DNA of 64,000 bases, taken from the NCBI GenBank assembly GCA_965203575.1, contig OZ241894.1, forward strand, positions 3,410,001 through 3,474,000, in the 5' to 3' direction. Below are positions 61,532 to 64,000 of this stretch, piece after piece. The translations under genes and the position numbers were made by a program. The stretch comes from Aldehydirespirator sp965203575. GTDB lineage: Bacteria; Actinomycetota; Acidimicrobiia; Acidimicrobiales; Aldehydirespiratoraceae. Position 1 is the stretch's first letter; every line of letters starts with the position of its first letter. The notes beneath the pieces were generated by a model. The model did not search any database and was not told where the DNA came from. It saw only the letters and a list, made by a program, of their open reading frames with translations.

Positions 61532-62698
61532 CTATCCGCCCCACTGCCGGAGGCGTCCCATGGCCTCGGCCATGTCCTCGGTGGCGCCCGCGTAGGAGAA
61601 GCGTGCGTAGCGGTGGCCCTTGGCCGGGTCGAAGTCGACGCCGGGCGTCACCGCCACTCCGAGCTCGTCGAGCCAGCGCCGGCACAGCGCTTGGCTGTCA
61701 TCGGCTATGTGGTCGACGGCCGCGTACACGTAGAAGGCTCCGTCGCTGGGGGCCAGGCGGTCGATGCCGGCCGCTGGGAGCCCCTCGACCAGCACCGACC
61801 GGCTGACCGCGTAGCGGGCCACGTTGGCCTGCAGCTCCTCGTGGCAGTCGAAGGCCGCTACCGCCGCCATCTGAGAGAGCGTGGGCGCCGAGATGAAGAA
61901 GTTCTGGGCCAGTCGGCGGACCGGCTCTACCAGGTCGTCGGGGGCGACCACCCAGCCGAGGCGCCAGCCCGTCATGGAGAAGTACTTGGAGAAGCTGTTC
62001 ACCACCAGCGCGTTGGCGTTGAGGCCGAGCGCGGTGGGGGCCGGATCGCCGAACGTGATGCCGTGGTAGATCTCGTCGGCCACCAGACGCACCCCGTGCG
62101 CCGTGCACCAGTCCGACACGGCGGCGAGCGAGGGGCCGTCCAGCATGGTCCCCGACGGGTTGGACGGGGAGGCCAGCACCAGGCCGTCGACGGAGCCGGT
62201 GCGACGGACAAGGTCCTCCAGCAGGTCCGGCGAGGGCTGGAACCGGGTCTCCGCCGAAGTCGGCAACGTCACGACCTCGGCGTTGAGGGCCTGCAGGGCG
62301 TTGCGGTAGCACGGATAGCCCGGTGTGGACACCACGACCCGGTCACCGGCGTCGAAAGCGGCCAGGAACGACAGGACGAAGGCCCCCGAGGCACCGAAGG
62401 TCACGACGATGCGGCCGGGATCGACGTCGGCGCCGTACCAGGACCGGTAGTGCTCGGAGATCCGGCGCCTCAACGCCTCCAGGCCAGCGGCGGTGGTGTA
62501 GCCGAGCACGTCGGATTCCAGGGCGGCCCGAGCGGCGGCGATGACGCCCGCGGGTGCCGGTGTGGACGGCTGGCCCACCTCGAGGTGCAGCACCTCGCCA
62601 CCGGCGGCTTCGCGCTCCTCGGCAGCCCGCATCACCTCCATCACGTAGAACGGGCTGATGCTCGATCGCCGGGATTCCTGCAGCGCCACGACGGCCAT
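61532..62698 (-). CDS. PLP-dependent aminotransferase class I/II
   Basis: Aminotransferase of 388 residues. The PLP-binding lysine is in NSFSKYFSMTGWRLGW near 238, with substrate/cofactor motifs LASPSNPSGTM and VADEIYHGITFG. The family transaminates amino acids such as aspartate, alanine or aromatic ones; substrate is not clear. ATG at 62698 gives MAVVALQES; the longer upstream frame overlaps the divergent uridine kinase and is not real. Confidence 0.93.
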   Translation of the reverse strand: MAVVALQESRRSSISPFYVMEVMRAAEEREAAGGEVLHLEVGQPSTPAPAGVIAAARAALESDVLGYTTAAGLEALRRRISEHYRSWYGADVDPGRIVVTFGASGAFVLSFLAAFDAGDRVVVSTPGYPCYRNALQALNAEVVTLPTSAETRFQPSPDLLEDLVRRTGSVDGLVLASPSNPSGTMLDGPSLAAVSDWCTAHGVRLVADEIYHGITFGDPAPTALGLNANALVVNSFSKYFSMTGWRLGWVVAPDDLVEPVRRLAQNFFISAPTLSQMAAVAAFDCHEELQANVARYAVSRSVLVEGLPAAGIDRLAPSDGAFYVYAAVDHIADDSQALCRRWLDELGVAVTPGVDFDPAKGHRYARFSYAGATEDMAEAMGRLRQWGG

Positions 62699-62794
62699 GA
62701 TGCCACCGGTGCGCCGGTTCGGGACAGCGGTGCCGTTGGTGCAGAGCCGTGGCGGCCATGATGACGCCGGGGCAGCGGGGTATGGTGTCGGCCC

Positions 62795-63421
62795 GTGGAC
62801 GTCTTCGTCTTCGGGATCTGCGGCGGCTCCGGCGCGGGCAAGACCACGCTCACCAGGCGCCTGCTGGAGCGCCTCGACGAACGGGACGTGAGCGTCCTGG
62901 CCTTCGACGCCTACTACCGCGACCTTTCGCATCTGCCCTTCGACGAGCGGCGCCGGCGGAACTACGACCACCCCGACTCCCTGGACCGCGACCTGTTCCT
63001 CCAGCACCTCGACGCCCTGAGGCACGGCATCGATGTGGACGTGCCCGTCTACGACTTCTCCACCCACACCCTCGCAGGCCGCTTCGAGCATGTGGCCGCC
63101 GCACCCCTGCTGCTGGTGGAGGGCATCCTGCTGCTGGCCTCCGAGGAGGTCGCCTCCAGGCTGGACTACTCGGTCTTCATGGACGTGCCCGAGGATGTGC
63201 GCCTACGTCGCCGCATCCAGCGCGACATGACCGAGCGGGGCCGGCCCGAGGATCATGTGCGCCGGCAGTTCGCGGCCACGGTCGCCCCCATGCACGACGC
63301 CTTCGTGCAGCCCAGCCGCCACCGTGCCGACCGGATCGTCGCCGGCGCCGGCGCTGACGAGTTGGCCGACGAGTTGATGACGATGCTGGCGCCGGCCACG
63401 GCCGCGGCCGGCGCGGGCTAG
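62795..63421 (+). CDS. udk: uridine kinase
   Basis: P-loop nucleoside kinase of 208 residues. Walker A is GGSGAGKTT near 10-18, the substrate region FDAYYRDLSHL and YDHPDSLD are typical, and the lid contains RRRIQRDMTERGR. It phosphorylates uridine or cytidine in pyrimidine salvage. GTG at 62795. Divergent from the aminotransferase. Confidence 0.94.
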   Translation: MDVFVFGICGGSGAGKTTLTRRLLERLDERDVSVLAFDAYYRDLSHLPFDERRRRNYDHPDSLDRDLFLQHLDALRHGIDVDVPVYDFSTHTLAGRFEHVAAAPLLLVEGILLLASEEVASRLDYSVFMDVPEDVRLRRRIQRDMTERGRPEDHVRRQFAATVAPMHDAFVQPSRHRADRIVAGAGADELADELMTMLAPATAAAGAG

Positions 63422-63425
63422 CCGG

Positions 63426-63971
63426 CTAGAGCACGACCCCCTCGCCCGCGAGCAGCTTGACCTTCATCTCGGGGTTGTCGCCGTAGTTGCCCGCTCCCCC
63501 GCTGCTGGGCACTACCCGGTGGCAGGGGACCAGCAGCGGCACGGGGTTGCGGGCCATGGCCGTGCCCACGGCGCGGGCTGCCCTGGGCCGGCCGACGATC
63601 TCGGCCAGTTCCCCGTAGGTCCGGACCTCTCCGCAGGGGATGCGGGCGGTGGCCCTCAGGACCTCCTGATGGAACGGCGAGCGCGACGAGAGGTCGACGG
63701 GCACGTCGGTGCGCCCGGTGGCGAGGGCCTCGCTCACTCTGGCCACAAGCTTGGGGTCGGGGTCGGGGTCCGGCTCGACGTCGGTGCCCACTTCGTCGCG
63801 CATGTAGTCGACGAAGCGTCCCGGATCGGGCTCGAGCCCGTCCGGCGTGATCAGGAGACCGGACACCCACCCGTTGGTGTGGGCCACGAACACCGGCCCC
63901 GCGGGACTCTCGGCCGTGAACCACAGGTGAGTCTGGCCTGCCTTCTCGGGTACGAGTTCTAGATCGTCCAT
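63426..63971 (-). CDS. ogt: O6-alkylguanine-DNA alkyltransferase
   Basis: Suicide DNA repair protein of 181 residues that removes alkyl groups from guanine. The acceptor cysteine is in VPCHRVV near 150, and the preceding RARAVGTAMARNPVPLL-like helix (core GTAMARNP) reads the DNA. Usual length for the family. It converges on uridine kinase with a 4-bp gap. Confidence 0.96.
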   Translation of the reverse strand: MDDLELVPEKAGQTHLWFTAESPAGPVFVAHTNGWVSGLLITPDGLEPDPGRFVDYMRDEVGTDVEPDPDPDPKLVARVSEALATGRTDVPVDLSSRSPFHQEVLRATARIPCGEVRTYGELAEIVGRPRAARAVGTAMARNPVPLLVPCHRVVPSSGGAGNYGDNPEMKVKLLAGEGVVL

Positions 63972-64000
63972 GGCCGTACCGTAGTTGCCGACTACGACAG

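Overview
The window is high-GC, densely coded DNA with many GTG starts and 1-4 bp stop/start overlaps. The gene set (a dimer-type glycyl-tRNA synthetase, dnaG, recO, uppS, era, a CBS-domain protein, ybeY and phoH in a row, a RamB/ScfR-type regulator divergent from isocitrate lyase, and acyl-CoA catabolism genes) points to an actinobacterium. Acidimicrobiia is my best guess, but this is inference from gene content, not from a marker-gene tree.

Layout. (1) 1-27.8 kb is a defence island. It holds a DUF4041/GIY-YIG nuclease resembling SNIPE; a four-gene type III CBASS operon (CD-NTase, HORMA, TRIP13-like ATPase, Cap4-SAVED nuclease); an unrecognised three-gene operon (sigma-factor-like protein, unknown protein, Rad50-like ATPase with a CxxC hook); and a DNA phosphorothioation system. 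The last has dndCDE on one strand, dndA plus a methyltransferase on the other, and a five-gene restriction-like operon. An intact IS21-family element with a 6-bp target duplication sits at the 5' end of that restriction operon. The island stops at a tRNA-Asn gene that overlaps the end of dnaG. (2) 28.0-40.6 kb is core chromosome: dnaG, glyS, recO, uppS, era, CBS protein, ybeY, phoH, then the regulator/aceA pair and a cyclopropane-fatty-acid-synthase-like methyltransferase. (3) 40.6-50.2 kb is a second accessory region: a DUF4143 ATPase behind 23-bp iterated repeats, a toxin-antitoxin-like pair, an ApeA-like HEPN protein, a type ISP-like restriction-modification gene split over three frames, and a small HTH protein. 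It ends at tRNA-Arg, tRNA-His and tRNA-Lys. (4) 50.5-64 kb is metabolic: NYN protein, CobW GTPase, amidohydrolase, UbiD-like decarboxylase, metal ABC permease divergent from a Fur-family repressor with a clear operator, a fatty-acyl/short-chain dehydrogenase cluster, an aminotransferase, uridine kinase and an alkylguanine-DNA methyltransferase.

Most worth a second look: the type ISP-like gene, where an uninterrupted (CT)8 tract and three degenerate ~74-bp tandem repeats sit exactly between the methyltransferase and the target-recognition part, with the three repeat units in three different frames. This looks like a phase-variation or frame-rotation device, or its decaying remains. Next are the sigma-like/unknown/Rad50-like operon as a possible undescribed defence module, and the IS21 insertion that probably uncouples phosphorothioate restriction from modification.
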